Positions 1-8,179 of a DNA stretch of 64,000 bases are shown piece by piece. The stretch is from a candidate division KSB1 bacterium (GTDB lineage: Bacteria > Zhuqueibacterota > Zhuqueibacteria > Zhuqueibacterales > Zhuqueibacteraceae): the NCBI GenBank assembly GCA_034506255.1, contig JAPDPX010000003.1:310001-374000 (forward strand), written 5' to 3'. Each line of letters opens with the position of its first letter. Position 1 is the stretch's first letter. Under the pieces are notes generated by a model. It was not told the DNA's origin. It did no database searches and worked only from the letters and a program-made list of their open reading frames with translations. Position numbers and translations under genes: made by a program.

Positions 1-407
1 TCGCGAAAGCGGCCCCTGGCGGGGCGGTCGGCACGCCACACCGGCTGAATTTGATAGCGTTTGTAGAATCTCGGCAATTGGCTGCGATAGCGCGCCATCA
101 CCCTCGCCAGCGGGACGGTGAGATCATAGCGCAGCGCCAGATCGCTGAGCTCGTTTTGCGAGCGGGCGCCGGCTGCGAGCACCTCCTGCAATTTTTCCCC
201 GCGGCGGAGAATGCGAAACAAGAGCTGGTCGCCCTCTTCGCCATATTTGCCCAGCAGCGTGCTGAGATTCTCGAATGCCGGCGTCTCCAGAGGCTCGAAA
301 CCGAAGGACTCATAGACTTCCTGAATGACGCGAATCACCTGACGGCGCTTGCGTAATTCATCGGCGAGAAAATCACGGGTGCCGCTGGGCGGCTGCACAT
401 TGATCAT
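1..407 (-). CDS. hisS: Histidyl-tRNA synthetase, N-terminal part (runs off the window)
   Basis: This encodes the N-terminal 135 residues of histidyl-tRNA synthetase, the class II enzyme that charges tRNA-His in the cytoplasm. The protein opens MINVQPPSGTRDF, the family's usual start, followed by the stretch FGFEPLETPAFE and motif-2 approach residues YKRYQIQPVWRADRP. It ends GRFR at the window edge, exactly where class II motif 2 lies. The ATG at 407 is preceded by AGGAG about ten bases upstream, which fixes the start. Roughly two thirds of the gene, including motif 3 and the anticodon-binding domain, lies outside the window. A small hypothetical ORF ends 36 nt upstream on the same strand and may be co-transcribed. 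Confidence 0.95.
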   Translation of the reverse strand, partial: MINVQPPSGTRDFLADELRKRRQVIRVIQEVYESFGFEPLETPAFENLSTLLGKYGEEGDQLLFRILRRGEKLQEVLAAGARSQNELSDLALRYDLTVPLARVMARYRSQLPRFYKRYQIQPVWRADRPARGRFR

Positions 408-443
408 GCTCAAGAATACTCCTGGTTTCGCAGTTACCCCCTC

Positions 444-680
444 TCACCTCTTTTCGGCAGCCGGGCGCGGCGCCGATTTCAGCTCCAGCACCAGCACCGC
501 GAGCGGCACCAGCAGATTGCCGGAAGGCATCACAAACTCGGCATAGTCCGCCCCGATTTCGACGAGTATAGCGCTGCCGGCAGCGGCCTGGCTCACGGTG
601 AAGTGGAAATAACCGTCAGCCGGCCGCAGCTCACCGCGCCGGCCGAGGTAGCTGCGCAGCACTTCGGCGTAACGTTTCAT
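444..680 (-). CDS. Small hypothetical protein upstream of hisS
   Basis: This is a 78-residue ORF on the same strand as hisS, ending 36 nt before the hisS start. The sequence is MKRYAEVLRSYLG near the start, then an alternating hydrophobic core (AILVEIGADYAEFVMP, LLVPLAVLVLELK) compatible with a small beta-rich soluble protein. There is no signal peptide or convincing membrane helix, and I recognise no domain. Third-position GC is high, as in neighbouring genes, and the close spacing to hisS supports a real gene. The ribosome-binding site is weak. Function unknown. Confidence 0.5.
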   Translation of the reverse strand: MKRYAEVLRSYLGRRGELRPADGYFHFTVSQAAAGSAILVEIGADYAEFVMPSGNLLVPLAVLVLELKSAPRPAAEKR

Positions 681-1093
681 GGTCAGTCTCTGGCAAAGGG
701 GAACGATGCGATTTCCCCGTCACCCTGGTGACGCACGCGAGGGAATGTTTCAACGCCGGCCCACCCTGCGAGTCTGCTGGCTCGGCGGCAGCGCGCCTGA
801 ACGCACGCCCACACCCGGGCTGGTTCCTGAAAGATGTGCACGGCTCCATTCCAGCAAACAAGAGCCCTCCCACGAAAGGTTTTGTCGGGATTTTCGTGGG
901 AGTTCTCCTTTTGCGAGGGAAAACAGGTGCAGGCAGGCGTTTGCCTTGGGAAGCGCTCTGAGGCAACGCCTGCCGCCGGGGTCTTGTCATGCGTTACCCG
1001 TACAAATCAACATGGAATCGCAAATTTTCTCGGATTCAGGCTGAAACGACGAGCGGGCCGGATGGACTGGTTCAACCACGCTGCTGCGTTGTT
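681..1093. other. Intergenic gap with one hairpin repeat
   Basis: No ORF here looks like a real protein on either strand; the overlapping frames are proline/arginine-rich artefacts of high GC. The only structured element is the hairpin repeat at 869-921. The gap lies between the acyltransferase stop and the start of the small hypothetical gene, so it probably holds the promoter for the latter and hisS. Confidence 0.6.
869..921 (+). repeat. Dispersed hairpin repeat, family F1, copy 1
   Basis: CCCACGAAA at 869-877 pairs with TTTTCGTGGG at 891-900 to form a hairpin. The right arm runs into AGTTCTCCTTTTGCGAGGG, which matches the tail of the same element near 39330 and 41100 (GTGGGAGTTCTGCT and GTGGGAATTCTGCT). 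This is one of at least seven loci in the window with the motif, all between genes. Confidence 0.7.
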
Positions 1094-1906
1094 TCAAGTG
1101 GCCAGCATTGCCTCGTAATTCGCCATGAACTCCTGATCCCAGCGCACGTAATTTTCGCGGATGCGTGCGATCTGGGCGTCCAGGTTGTCCGGCGTCCAGG
1201 TGCTGGTGTCTTCCGCGGGATGAAAACGCAGCAATACCGTGCCCGGGCGCACCTGCAGGGACTTGCCGGGACAAAGCCGGCGCGCGCCGCCGAAAAAGAT
1301 CGGAACGATGGGATACTGCAGGTCCATTGCCATGTGAAAAGCACCCTTCTTGAAAACACCGATGGTGCCGTCTTCGATGCGCGTGCCCTCCGGCATGATG
1401 AACAGGCTGTGGCGCCGGCGCCGGATGCGGTTGTAGGCGCGGTTGAGCGCCGCCACCGCCTGCGCAGAGTCCTGTCGCTTGACGAAAATCTGGCCGGTAA
1501 GCAGGCCCATGATGGCGAACAGGGGATTGTAAAGAAATTCGTATTTCGCCACGAAGCGCACGCGCGGCAGCCGCAGTGCGAGAATCAGAAAAATGTCGAG
1601 TGTCGAGCTGTGGTTGCCGATGAAGATGGCCGGGCTGCGCACCGGTTTTTCAAGGTATTGAAATTTAATCCGGACGCCGGCGCAGCCGAGCACGAAACGT
1701 CCGAGCCAACTGCCGAGGGTGGTGGTGATGAAGTTCTGTGCCCGGCCAAGCGTCACCACGCTGATCACCACCACGCCGAGCATGGCGCCAAACAGGGCAA
1801 AAAACGTCAGCAGGGTGAGATAGACCGTGCGCACGCGGCTGGCGGAAGGGGTCTTGATGGCAGCACTCCCGTGGTTGACAAGATGAAAGCGTCCCGCCCG
1901 TTTCAA
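1094..1906 (-). CDS. plsC: 1-acyl-sn-glycerol-3-phosphate acyltransferase family (PlsC-like)
   Basis: Members transfer an acyl chain to lysophosphatidate at the inner membrane, the second acylation step of phospholipid synthesis. The 270-residue frame has a hydrophobic N-terminal helix (about 29-53). The catalytic NHX4D motif is seen as NHSSTLD (98-104), followed by FVKRQD and the acceptor-binding EGTR (173-176). The gene overlaps the stop of the upstream yajQ-like gene by 4 nt (TTGA), so translation is probably coupled. The frame starts with TTG at 1906 and lacks a good Shine-Dalgarno; a GTG about 24 codons later is an alternative start. The family also includes lyso-ornithine-lipid and other lysolipid acyltransferases, so the exact acceptor is inferred. 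Confidence 0.88.
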   Translation of the reverse strand: MKRAGRFHLVNHGSAAIKTPSASRVRTVYLTLLTFFALFGAMLGVVVISVVTLGRAQNFITTTLGSWLGRFVLGCAGVRIKFQYLEKPVRSPAIFIGNHSSTLDIFLILALRLPRVRFVAKYEFLYNPLFAIMGLLTGQIFVKRQDSAQAVAALNRAYNRIRRRRHSLFIMPEGTRIEDGTIGVFKKGAFHMAMDLQYPIVPIFFGGARRLCPGKSLQVRPGTVLLRFHPAEDTSTWTPDNLDAQIARIRENYVRWDQEFMANYEAMLAT

Positions 1907-2394
1907 CTTTTCAGGTTGACGAATTGCACCGGAATGTCCAGGTTGCTCTCGCGCACCAGCTTGATGATCGTCTGCAGATCGTCGATCTTCTTGCCCGTCA
2001 CCCGCACCTGCTCGTCTTGAATCGCCGCCTGCACCTTGAGCTTGCTGTCTTTGACGATTTTGACGATGGCCCGGGCGGTGTCCTTGTCCAGTCCCCTCTT
2101 GATTTTGATTTCGACCTTGATGGTTTTGCCCTGGCCCGGCTGGGGATTGCCAAACGCCAGCGCGCGCGGATCGATTTTGCGCTTCGCGAGATGGATGGAA
2201 AGGATTTCACGCACGGCCCGCGCTTTCATCTCGTCCTCGGTGTGCAGCGCGATCGTCATCTCCTTTTTGTTGAGCTCGAGCCGGGTGTTGGAATGGCGAA
2301 AGTCATAGCGGGTCGCCAGCTCCTTTTTGGTGTTGTTCAGGGCGTTGTCGACTTCCTGCAAATCCACTTCACTGACAATATCGAAGGAGGGCAT
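1903..2394 (-). CDS. YajQ family nucleotide-binding protein (UPF0234)
   Basis: This 163-residue protein has the full family length and begins [21 protein letters not shown], the hallmark N-terminus of YajQ. It continues through YDFRHS and ends [11 protein letters not shown], the conserved tail. The fold is two ferredoxin-like domains. Some homologues bind cyclic di-GMP and modulate transcription, and others bind nucleic acid. The ATG at 2394 follows CAGGAA at good spacing. It is the first gene of a two-gene unit with the PlsC-like gene, with a 4-nt overlap, and is divergent from the DUF2914 gene across a 159-nt spacer that must hold both promoters. The biological role here cannot be deduced from sequence. 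Confidence 0.93.
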   Translation of the reverse strand: MPSFDIVSEVDLQEVDNALNNTKKELATRYDFRHSNTRLELNKKEMTIALHTEDEMKARAVREILSIHLAKRKIDPRALAFGNPQPGQGKTIKVEIKIKRGLDKDTARAIVKIVKDSKLKVQAAIQDEQVRVTGKKIDDLQTIIKLVRESNLDIPVQFVNLKS

Positions 2395-2553
2395 GGCGTG
2401 TTCCTGCGAATGGGAGCGTCACCCTTGCACCGCAAGCGTGAATTCAATACCTTGACGTCGGCAATGTACGGCCAGCCTGTCTGAGACGCAAGCGCTTTTT
2501 CGGAGGCTGGCAGGCACCGGCGTGCAACCGCGCCCATCACTGCGAGGGAGAAA

Positions 2554-3735
2554 ATGTTCGAAAGCCAGATCACCTGGTGCCGGCAGCGCCTGGCGGCGGG
2601 CCGCCTGAAATGGCAGGCGTTTTGCCGGCAACAACAGCAATACGCGCGGCAGTTCGCGCAAAAGGCCGGCCGCACGTACCGGCGTTACGAAAAATATATC
2701 CCTGTCACCGCTTTCGTCGCGGGTTTCCTCTACGATTCCCTGACGCTGACACGCATCGATGCCTGGCTGGACAACCTCATCCTGTTGCTCTACACCCTGT
2801 TCGCCGGCGTGCTGCTCGTGGTGTTGGGCCGGATGCAGCGCGGGCACCGCTTCCCGCTCTGGCTGGAACAGCGCCATGATTGGCTCACCTTCGGTCTACA
2901 TTTCCTCTTCGGCAGTCTGTTGTCGAGCTACGTGGTGTTTTACTTCAAGAGCGCGGCGGTCTTCACCTCCTACCTCTTCATCGGCCTGCTGGTGGCGTTG
3001 CTGCTGCTCAACGAGTTTTTTTTCCACCGTCTGCGCCACCTGCGCCTGCTGGTTGCGATCTACTTTTTCTGCTGCTTTGCCTTTCTCACCTTCTTCCTGC
3101 CGGTGGTGACGCGTGTGATGAATTCGCTGATGTTTCTCGCCAGCGGGGTGTTGAGCCTGGTGCTGATTGCCGGCCTCTGGTTCGCCATCTACGGCAAAGC
3201 CCTGGCGGGGATGAAAAACGACCTGCACCGGTTGCTGTGGCCCCCGCTCGCAATCTTCGCCGCACAGGTGCTCTTCTATTTTCTCAACTGGATGCCGCCT
3301 GTGCCGCTGGCGCTCAAGGAGGGCGGCATCTACCGCAGCGTGCGGCGGGTCGCTGACCGCTATGAAGTCAAGTACACCACGCCGCGCTGGTGGCAGGTGT
3401 TCAAGAAGGACGACCGGGACTTTGCCTACACCCCGGGTGACACGATTTATTGTTTCGCCGCGGTGTTCGCGCCCACCGCTTTGAAACAGCGCATCGTGCA
3501 TCACTGGCAAAAGAAAAACGCCGCCGGCGACTGGGTGACGCGCGACGCGATCTCCTATGAGGCGCACGGCGGCCGCGACGGCGGCTGGCGCTGGTACACC
3601 CGCAAGCGCAACGCCGAGCCCGGCTCCTGGCGCGTCGAAGTACGCACCCAAAACGGGCGCCTGCTCGGCCGCATTCCCTTTGAAGTGTACGAAGCCAAAG
3701 AGCGGCCCACCCGGTTCACCACGGATTATTTGTAG
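2554..3735 (+). CDS. Membrane protein with C-terminal DUF2914 domain
   Basis: A protein of 393 residues in two parts. Residues about 50-250 carry six to seven hydrophobic helices. Residues about 290-380 form a soluble DUF2914 domain, recognised by the order IVHHWQKK, a Trp-rich middle (GGWRWYTRKR), then GSWRVEVRTQNGRLLG and PFEVYE at the end. The start at 2554 has GAGGGAG seven bases upstream. DUF2914 has no established function; it is often attached to membrane or exported proteins in diderm bacteria. The gene is monocistronic as far as visible, divergent from yajQ, and followed by the ychF promoter region. Confidence 0.8.
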   Translation: MFESQITWCRQRLAAGRLKWQAFCRQQQQYARQFAQKAGRTYRRYEKYIPVTAFVAGFLYDSLTLTRIDAWLDNLILLLYTLFAGVLLVVLGRMQRGHRFPLWLEQRHDWLTFGLHFLFGSLLSSYVVFYFKSAAVFTSYLFIGLLVALLLLNEFFFHRLRHLRLLVAIYFFCCFAFLTFFLPVVTRVMNSLMFLASGVLSLVLIAGLWFAIYGKALAGMKNDLHRLLWPPLAIFAAQVLFYFLNWMPPVPLALKEGGIYRSVRRVADRYEVKYTTPRWWQVFKKDDRDFAYTPGDTIYCFAAVFAPTALKQRIVHHWQKKNAAGDWVTRDAISYEAHGGRDGGWRWYTRKRNAEPGSWRVEVRTQNGRLLGRIPFEVYEAKERPTRFTTDYL

Positions 3736-3834
3736 CCCGCATGATCCCTCAGTTGCGTGTGGGGACGCAGCCCGGACCTCTTGTCTGCCGGCAGAGATGC
3801 CTGCGCCACTCCACACCTGGCCGTGGGATCAACA

Positions 3835-3871
3835 GCCCGCCTTGACTTTGGCGGGCAGGCTTTGCTATCTT
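3835..3871 (+). promoter_or_regulatory. Sigma-70-type promoter for the YchF-like gene, with an overlapping hairpin
   Basis: A -35 box TTGACT at 3842-3847 and a -10 box TATCTT at 3866-3871 are separated by 18 nt, 42 nt before the ATG at 3913. A TG precedes the -10, giving an extended -10. GCCCGCC (3835-3841) and GGCGGGC (3850-3856) form a 7-bp stem around the -35, which could be the tail of the upstream gene's terminator or an operator. Confidence 0.6.
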
Positions 3872-3912
3872 GCCGCTGCACGCATGAACCGCCACTCATT
3901 CAGGATCATCCC

Positions 3913-4995
3913 ATGCAAATCGGAATTGCAGGCTTGCCCTTTGCCGGCAAGACGACGATTTTCTCCACGCTGCTGAAGCACAAGAGCGAAGAAGGCGCCT
4001 TTCACAAGCCCGAGATGGAGCGCGGCATGGTGAAAGTGCCCGATGTCCGCCTTGACCGGCTGACCGCCATGTTCAACCCCAAAAAGAAGGTCAATGCCGT
4101 CATCGAATACGTCAAAGTCCAGGGCATGGACAGCAGCGGCGACAAGCCGCTGGCGCTGACCCCGCAGTTTCTCGCCAATCTCAAGAACGTGGACGCCATC
4201 ATGCTGGTGGTGCGGGCCTTCGAGAATGACCGTGTGCCCCATCCACTCAACCGCATCGATCCCGCCCGCGACATGCATTTCATCAACAGCGAATTTCTGC
4301 TCAGCGACCTCGCCGTGGTCGAAAGCCGCCTGGAGCGTCTGACAAAGGGTTTGGCCAAGAGCAAGGATGAGCTGCAGGTGCGCGAACTGGCCCTGATGCA
4401 GCGTTTCCACCAGCAACTGGAGCAGGAGAAACCGCTGCGCGAGCTGGAGCTGACGGCCGAGGAGGAGAAGATGATTCGCGGCTATCAGTTCCTCACCCTC
4501 AAGCCGCTGCTTTACGTCATCAACATCGCGGAAGGCGAGATCGCCCGGGCGGCCGCCATTGAGCAGGGCCTGGCGGCGCAGGTCGCCCCGCGTTGCGCGC
4601 TGACTTCGCTGAGTGCGGAAATCGAGCGCGAAATTTCGGAACTGGGCGAGGAGGACGCGGCGGCTTTCATGGCGGATCTCGGCATCACCGAGCCGGCACT
4701 CCACAAACTCATTCGCACCTCCTATGAGCTGCTCGGTTTGATCTCATTTTTCACAGTGGGCGAGGACGAGTGCCGGTCGTGGACCATCCGGCGCGGCACC
4801 CGGGCACAACAGGCCGCCGGCGTGATTCACTCCGATTTGGAGAAGGGTTTCATTCGCGCGGAAACCGTGCATTATGACGATTTGATTGCGCAGGGCAGCC
4901 TGCATGCCTGCCGGGAGAAGGGCCTGCTGCGGCTGGAAGGCAAGGATTACGTGGTGAAGGATGGTGATATTCTGAACATTCGGTTCAACGTGTAG
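3913..4995 (+). CDS. ychF: YchF-like GTPase/ATPase with C-terminal TGS (DUF933) domain
   Basis: The protein has 360 residues, matching the family length. YchF proteins are ribosome-associated P-loop NTPases, several preferring ATP. The P-loop is GLPFAGKT (7-14). The G4 position reads NIAE (204-207), the YchF NxxE variant that relaxes guanine specificity. The C-terminal TGS region is clear: ISFFTVGEDECRSW, GVIHSDLEKGFIRAE and the end VVKDGDILNIRFNV. Unusually, the switch-II DxxG stretch is degraded: where ordinary YchF has DIAGLVKGAS this protein reads KVQGMDSSG. The effector-side motifs are also short, so it may be a divergent paralogue. I start at 3913 because upstream codons of the open frame cross the promoter. 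Confidence 0.85.
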   Translation: MQIGIAGLPFAGKTTIFSTLLKHKSEEGAFHKPEMERGMVKVPDVRLDRLTAMFNPKKKVNAVIEYVKVQGMDSSGDKPLALTPQFLANLKNVDAIMLVVRAFENDRVPHPLNRIDPARDMHFINSEFLLSDLAVVESRLERLTKGLAKSKDELQVRELALMQRFHQQLEQEKPLRELELTAEEEKMIRGYQFLTLKPLLYVINIAEGEIARAAAIEQGLAAQVAPRCALTSLSAEIEREISELGEEDAAAFMADLGITEPALHKLIRTSYELLGLISFFTVGEDECRSWTIRRGTRAQQAAGVIHSDLEKGFIRAETVHYDDLIAQGSLHACREKGLLRLEGKDYVVKDGDILNIRFNV

Positions 4996-5102
4996 GGGCG
5001 AGTGCTGCTCCAATTCCAGACATCCGCACGTGATAGAATCATTCTCCCGTTGGTTATTCCCCGATGGTTCTGTGGCCCAAGGCGGAGAGCGCAAAGAAGC
5101 AA

Positions 5103-5597
5103 TCAGCCCAGCCGGATACCAAGCTCACGAAGCATTTGAAAGGTATCTACGCACTTGAGGTTGAATGGCCGGGCGGCATTGGGAATGGCGATCTTCCGTC
5201 GCAGATCGGGATTATATTGTTCATGCCTGACCAAGATTGTGCTCTCGGCGCGGGCAAAGGCCACCAGCCAGGCATCGGCGTTGTTGCCGTCAGCAAAATC
5301 CGCTTTCGCCTCTGCAGTAAATTGGGACTGGCTTTGCGATCATTGCATGATTTGACGGTAGACGACCAGCACATCGTCACGATCGGTGGGGTGAAACCAC
5401 TGTTGAAATTGATCATTAGCCCATCGTGTCAATTCGTCCCTGCCGCGATCTGACTCGAATTTGACACGATCAATGCTCATCAAGCGCCCTCGCTCAGCAT
5501 ACTCCACCAGCGCCTCCCAGAATCGCGGCGCAATATCAAAGGCATAATACCGACGCGCCGCCGATGAATGCATTGGCATCCAGGACTAAGTGGTCAT
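5103..5597 (-). pseudogene. Decayed DUF4411 (PIN-like) gene
   Basis: Translating the minus strand in pieces gives a recognisable DUF4411 protein: LVLDANAFIGGAS, then YYAFDIAPRFWEALVEYAE, ELTRWANDQFQQWF, VVYRQIMQ, and finally ADFADGNNADAWLVAFARA, KIAIPNAARPFN and CVDTFQMLRELGIRLG. It is broken at least three times. One base is missing between the likely ATG (5597) and the LVLDAN segment. A second shift falls just before YYAFD. An in-frame TGA lies at 5340-5342, probably replacing a Trp codon. The gene begins 5 nt after the stop of the ImmA-type regulator, so the two formed one operon. DUF4411 proteins are PIN-like predicted nucleases. Sequencing error could explain one lesion but hardly all three. 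Confidence 0.8.
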
Positions 5598-5602
5598 TGC
5601 AT

Positions 5603-6745
5603 TCATGCCGGCATCCCCAAGATTGCCTCTGCGTAGCGGTCAAAACTTTGGCCGTGAAGACCAATCAGGCGGTAGGCCTCGCGATACAGCAAGCGACCTT
5701 CCCGGGCAGCACGTACGACGGCCTCTCCAAAACGCCTTCCGATACGAAGATTCTGAGTTGCATAGAAGTCGCCACCACCTTGTTGTGACCGGCGTTCGCG
5801 TTTGGTTTGGGCAAGATAGAATCTCAAGAACTCTTCTTTCGTGATGAGGCTGAGCTCAAGGGCGCGACGGGCGGCCACGATCTCGCTAACTCTGAATTGT
5901 TCAGCAATAACTTGGAAACGATTGCTCGTCTTGTGAACCGAGGGCCAGAACCTGCGCAACAGCGCGGCAGGAACGAGGAATTCTGCCGCGACACGGTTGC
6001 AAGTCTGTTCGATCTTATCCGGTGCCGGCTCCAGATCCCGCAGATCGAACGCAGCGCTTTGGCCGAACCAGATATGGGCGAGTTCATGCGCCAGTGTGAA
6101 CATTTGCGCGGCTTTGGCATCCGCACCGTTGACAAACACGAGCGGAGCATATTCATCTACCAGAACGAAGCCGCGAAACTCGTCGACTTTTAAAATGCGG
6201 TGTGTGTTGTTGCCCACAATGCCACTGACAGCCACCAGAATCCCGGCCTGATCAATCTTGTCAATCAAAGCCTTCAGTGCGTCCGTCCAGTTGCGATGAT
6301 CGGCAATCCACGTTGGGCCCAATCCCAAAACCTCTTTCATCTGGCGTGCAACTTCCTCGGGAGAGGCGGTGAGCTTTGCCGAGCGAACAAACCGCAGCGG
6401 TTCCCACCCCTCTTCGACAAGCTGCTCACGAAACCAGGCTTGGCACCGCAACATCAAATGCACTGTATCAACAAGTTCCGGACTGGCCACGCTGGGATGC
6501 GTGTCTTTTTCTCGTTTTGTGCGAAAGAGAGCAATGGGAAGCGGGTCGACGGGTGGGGCTTCGAGTAACAAGTATCCCAATGGCACTCGAGAGGCCTTTG
6601 CAAAGGCCTCGAGTTGGCGAAGAGTCGGGCTGGCTTCACCCCTCAACCACTCTGAAAGACGCGGAAAGCTGGTGTACAACTCTTGATCCCGGCCCGAACG
6701 CTTAAGCGCCCAGGCAAGCACGCCGGTATTTACCGGCAATCTCAT
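5603..6745 (-). CDS. XRE-type HTH regulator fused to ImmA/IrrE metallopeptidase domain
   Basis: Residues about 1-65 form an HTH-like N-terminus (TGVLAWALKRSG, FPRLSEWLRGEASPTLRQLEAFAKA). Residues about 150-290 are the ImmA/IrrE zinc peptidase, with the metal motif HELAH at 220-224. The C-terminus FLRFYLAQTKRERR and LIGLHGQSFDRYAEAILG matches this HTH-ImmA family. The start at 6745 (380 residues) follows AGGAGGGGAG; the longer frame upstream has no ribosome site. ImmA-like enzymes cleave repressors or partner proteins, and fused versions are usually antitoxin-like regulators. The partner gene immediately downstream is a broken DUF4411 gene, so this regulator looks like an orphan. A perfect palindrome at 6861-6875 is a candidate operator. 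Confidence 0.88.
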   Translation of the reverse strand: MRLPVNTGVLAWALKRSGRDQELYTSFPRLSEWLRGEASPTLRQLEAFAKASRVPLGYLLLEAPPVDPLPIALFRTKREKDTHPSVASPELVDTVHLMLRCQAWFREQLVEEGWEPLRFVRSAKLTASPEEVARQMKEVLGLGPTWIADHRNWTDALKALIDKIDQAGILVAVSGIVGNNTHRILKVDEFRGFVLVDEYAPLVFVNGADAKAAQMFTLAHELAHIWFGQSAAFDLRDLEPAPDKIEQTCNRVAAEFLVPAALLRRFWPSVHKTSNRFQVIAEQFRVSEIVAARRALELSLITKEEFLRFYLAQTKRERRSQQGGGDFYATQNLRIGRRFGEAVVRAAREGRLLYREAYRLIGLHGQSFDRYAEAILGMPA

Positions 6746-6860
6746 CTTCACTCCCCTCCTGCTAGCATGAATTTGGCAAGATACAGCATGTGCCCCGGTG
6801 GCCACCCTAGATCTGCAATAGAGACCTGCCTGTGGCTGACTCATACAATCAGAGCCGAAG

Positions 6861-6875
6861 TGATCTGACAGATCA
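6861..6875. promoter_or_regulatory. Perfect 15-bp palindrome upstream of the HTH-ImmA gene
   Basis: TGATCTG-A-CAGATCA is a perfect inverted repeat with 7-bp arms, 116 nt upstream of the regulator's ATG on the minus strand. Between the two lies a TGTATCTTG stretch that could be a -10 box. Autoregulation by the HTH domain is a reasonable guess. Confidence 0.4.
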
Positions 6876-6948
6876 AGCACAGCCATTCCCTGCGCAGCAG
6901 TCTCGTCAAACTGCATGGGGATGAAATGAGCAAGCGGGCACCCTGCCG

Positions 6949-7158
6949 CTACCCCTTGATCACCCGCACGCGCACGGCGCGATCGCCCTTCATTTCCCGC
7001 CGGACATCGAAACCCACGCGCTGGCCGGGTTTGAGCTGGCGGCCCGGCACGCTGGCATCCAAATCATTCACGTGCACGAAGAGATCCTCATCTTCATCGG
7101 TGGTAATAAAGCCGAAACCCTTGGCCGGGTCCCATTTTTTGACGGTGCCGTATTGCAT
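6949..7158 (-). CDS. Cold-shock domain protein (CspA family)
   Basis: This 69-residue single-domain protein binds single-stranded nucleic acid as an RNA chaperone. Both RNA-binding motifs are present: KGFGFI (RNP1) and DLFVHV (RNP2, VHV in place of the usual VHF/VHH), within the standard order GTVKKWDPAKGFGFIT, then GQRVGFDV. The ATG at 7158 follows GCGGAGAC at good spacing. It lies just upstream of the HTH-ImmA gene on the same strand, but about 200 nt away, so it is likely its own unit. Confidence 0.95.
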   Translation of the reverse strand: MQYGTVKKWDPAKGFGFITTDEDEDLFVHVNDLDASVPGRQLKPGQRVGFDVRREMKGDRAVRVRVIKG

Positions 7159-7242
7159 GAACGTCTCCGCAAAAGGGTGATGCCTTCACTGCTGCACGGG
7201 CAGCGCAGCCGCCAGGTCTGGCCGCCACCGCTGGCCGGGCCG

Positions 7243-8163
7243 TCAGTGCACGAAATCTCTCTCCTGTAATTTTACCACCAGCACTGGACAGGGGGCATGC
7301 CGGATCACCCGGGCAGTGTTGCCACCCAGAAAAAACTCCTGCAGCCGGCTCAAACCGCGGGTGCCCATCACGATGAGATCGATATCCTGTGCGGCGGCAA
7401 ATTTGACAATTTCATGATACGGCCGTCCCACCTGCACATGGGTCTGGCAGTGGCGCGGCCTCTGTTCGAAGCCGGTGAGCCAGCGTTCGATTTCCTCGTG
7501 CGAGAGTGTGATGAAATCGCGGCTGAACTCTTCGGCGAGCGCGTGATTGACGGCATAGTGTGCGGGATAAACCGGCAAGTCGACGACGTGCAGAATATGA
7601 AGCTGGGCACGGAACAACTGGCTGAGCGCGAGGGCGTAGCGCATTGCTTTTTCGCTGTCCGGGGAAAAATCGATGGGTGCGAGGATTTGGAGATAAGGCA
7701 TCACTTCCCCGCTGGCGCCGGGCCCGGCGGTGCGCGCCACCAGAACCGGGCAGTTGGCCGTGCGCATCAAATCTTCGGCCAGGCTGCCCAGGATCAGATG
7801 ACTCAGGCCGGTGCGGCCATGAGTGCCGGTCACGATCAAATCCGCCTGCATTTCCGCCGCGAAGCGCGTGATCTCTTCGGCGGGATGGGCATTGTGGCGC
7901 AGCTCGCGCCGCACCTGCAGCCGTTGCGAGGGTTGCAACCCCAGGCGCTCTGCGACCTCCTCTTCCGCGGCCTCCTCCTCCGCGGCACAGGCGGGATCCA
8001 GTTCCGGAAAAGCCGCCACGGCGTTGTGCTCCCTGGCAGTGACCACATGCAACATGGTCAGCCGGGCACCGAATCGCTCGGCCAACATCGCGGCGTGTCC
8101 AATGGCGGCCGCCGGCGGCTCACGGAAGTCGGTTGGGATCAGAATTTCGCGTATTTGAATCAT
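7243..8163 (-). CDS. Tandem universal stress protein (two Usp domains)
   Basis: The protein has 306 residues and two complete Usp domains, beginning QIREILIPTDF and YLQILAPIDFSP. Each ends in the ATP-binding glycine loop: GTHGRTGLSHLILGS in the first and GTRGLSRLQEFFLGG in the second, both followed by the CPVLVV-type strand. The intact loops suggest ATP-binding UspFG-type function rather than UspA-type. The start at 8163 follows GGTGAGGTG; the 18 extra upstream codons of the open frame have no ribosome site. Cytoplasmic stress-response role is inferred from family. The stop lies 17 nt after the start side of the glycosyltransferase gene's downstream end, so both could share a transcript. Confidence 0.92.
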   Translation of the reverse strand: MIQIREILIPTDFREPPAAAIGHAAMLAERFGARLTMLHVVTAREHNAVAAFPELDPACAAEEEAAEEEVAERLGLQPSQRLQVRRELRHNAHPAEEITRFAAEMQADLIVTGTHGRTGLSHLILGSLAEDLMRTANCPVLVARTAGPGASGEVMPYLQILAPIDFSPDSEKAMRYALALSQLFRAQLHILHVVDLPVYPAHYAVNHALAEEFSRDFITLSHEEIERWLTGFEQRPRHCQTHVQVGRPYHEIVKFAAAQDIDLIVMGTRGLSRLQEFFLGGNTARVIRHAPCPVLVVKLQERDFVH

Positions 8164-8179
8164 GTCGCACCTCACCTGC

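Noticed and set aside
989..2020. 343-codon plus-strand frame opposite the acyltransferase and yajQ genes
   Set aside because: It is a shadow: residues are Arg/Ala/His-rich with no domain, and the minus strand has clear PlsC and YajQ proteins.
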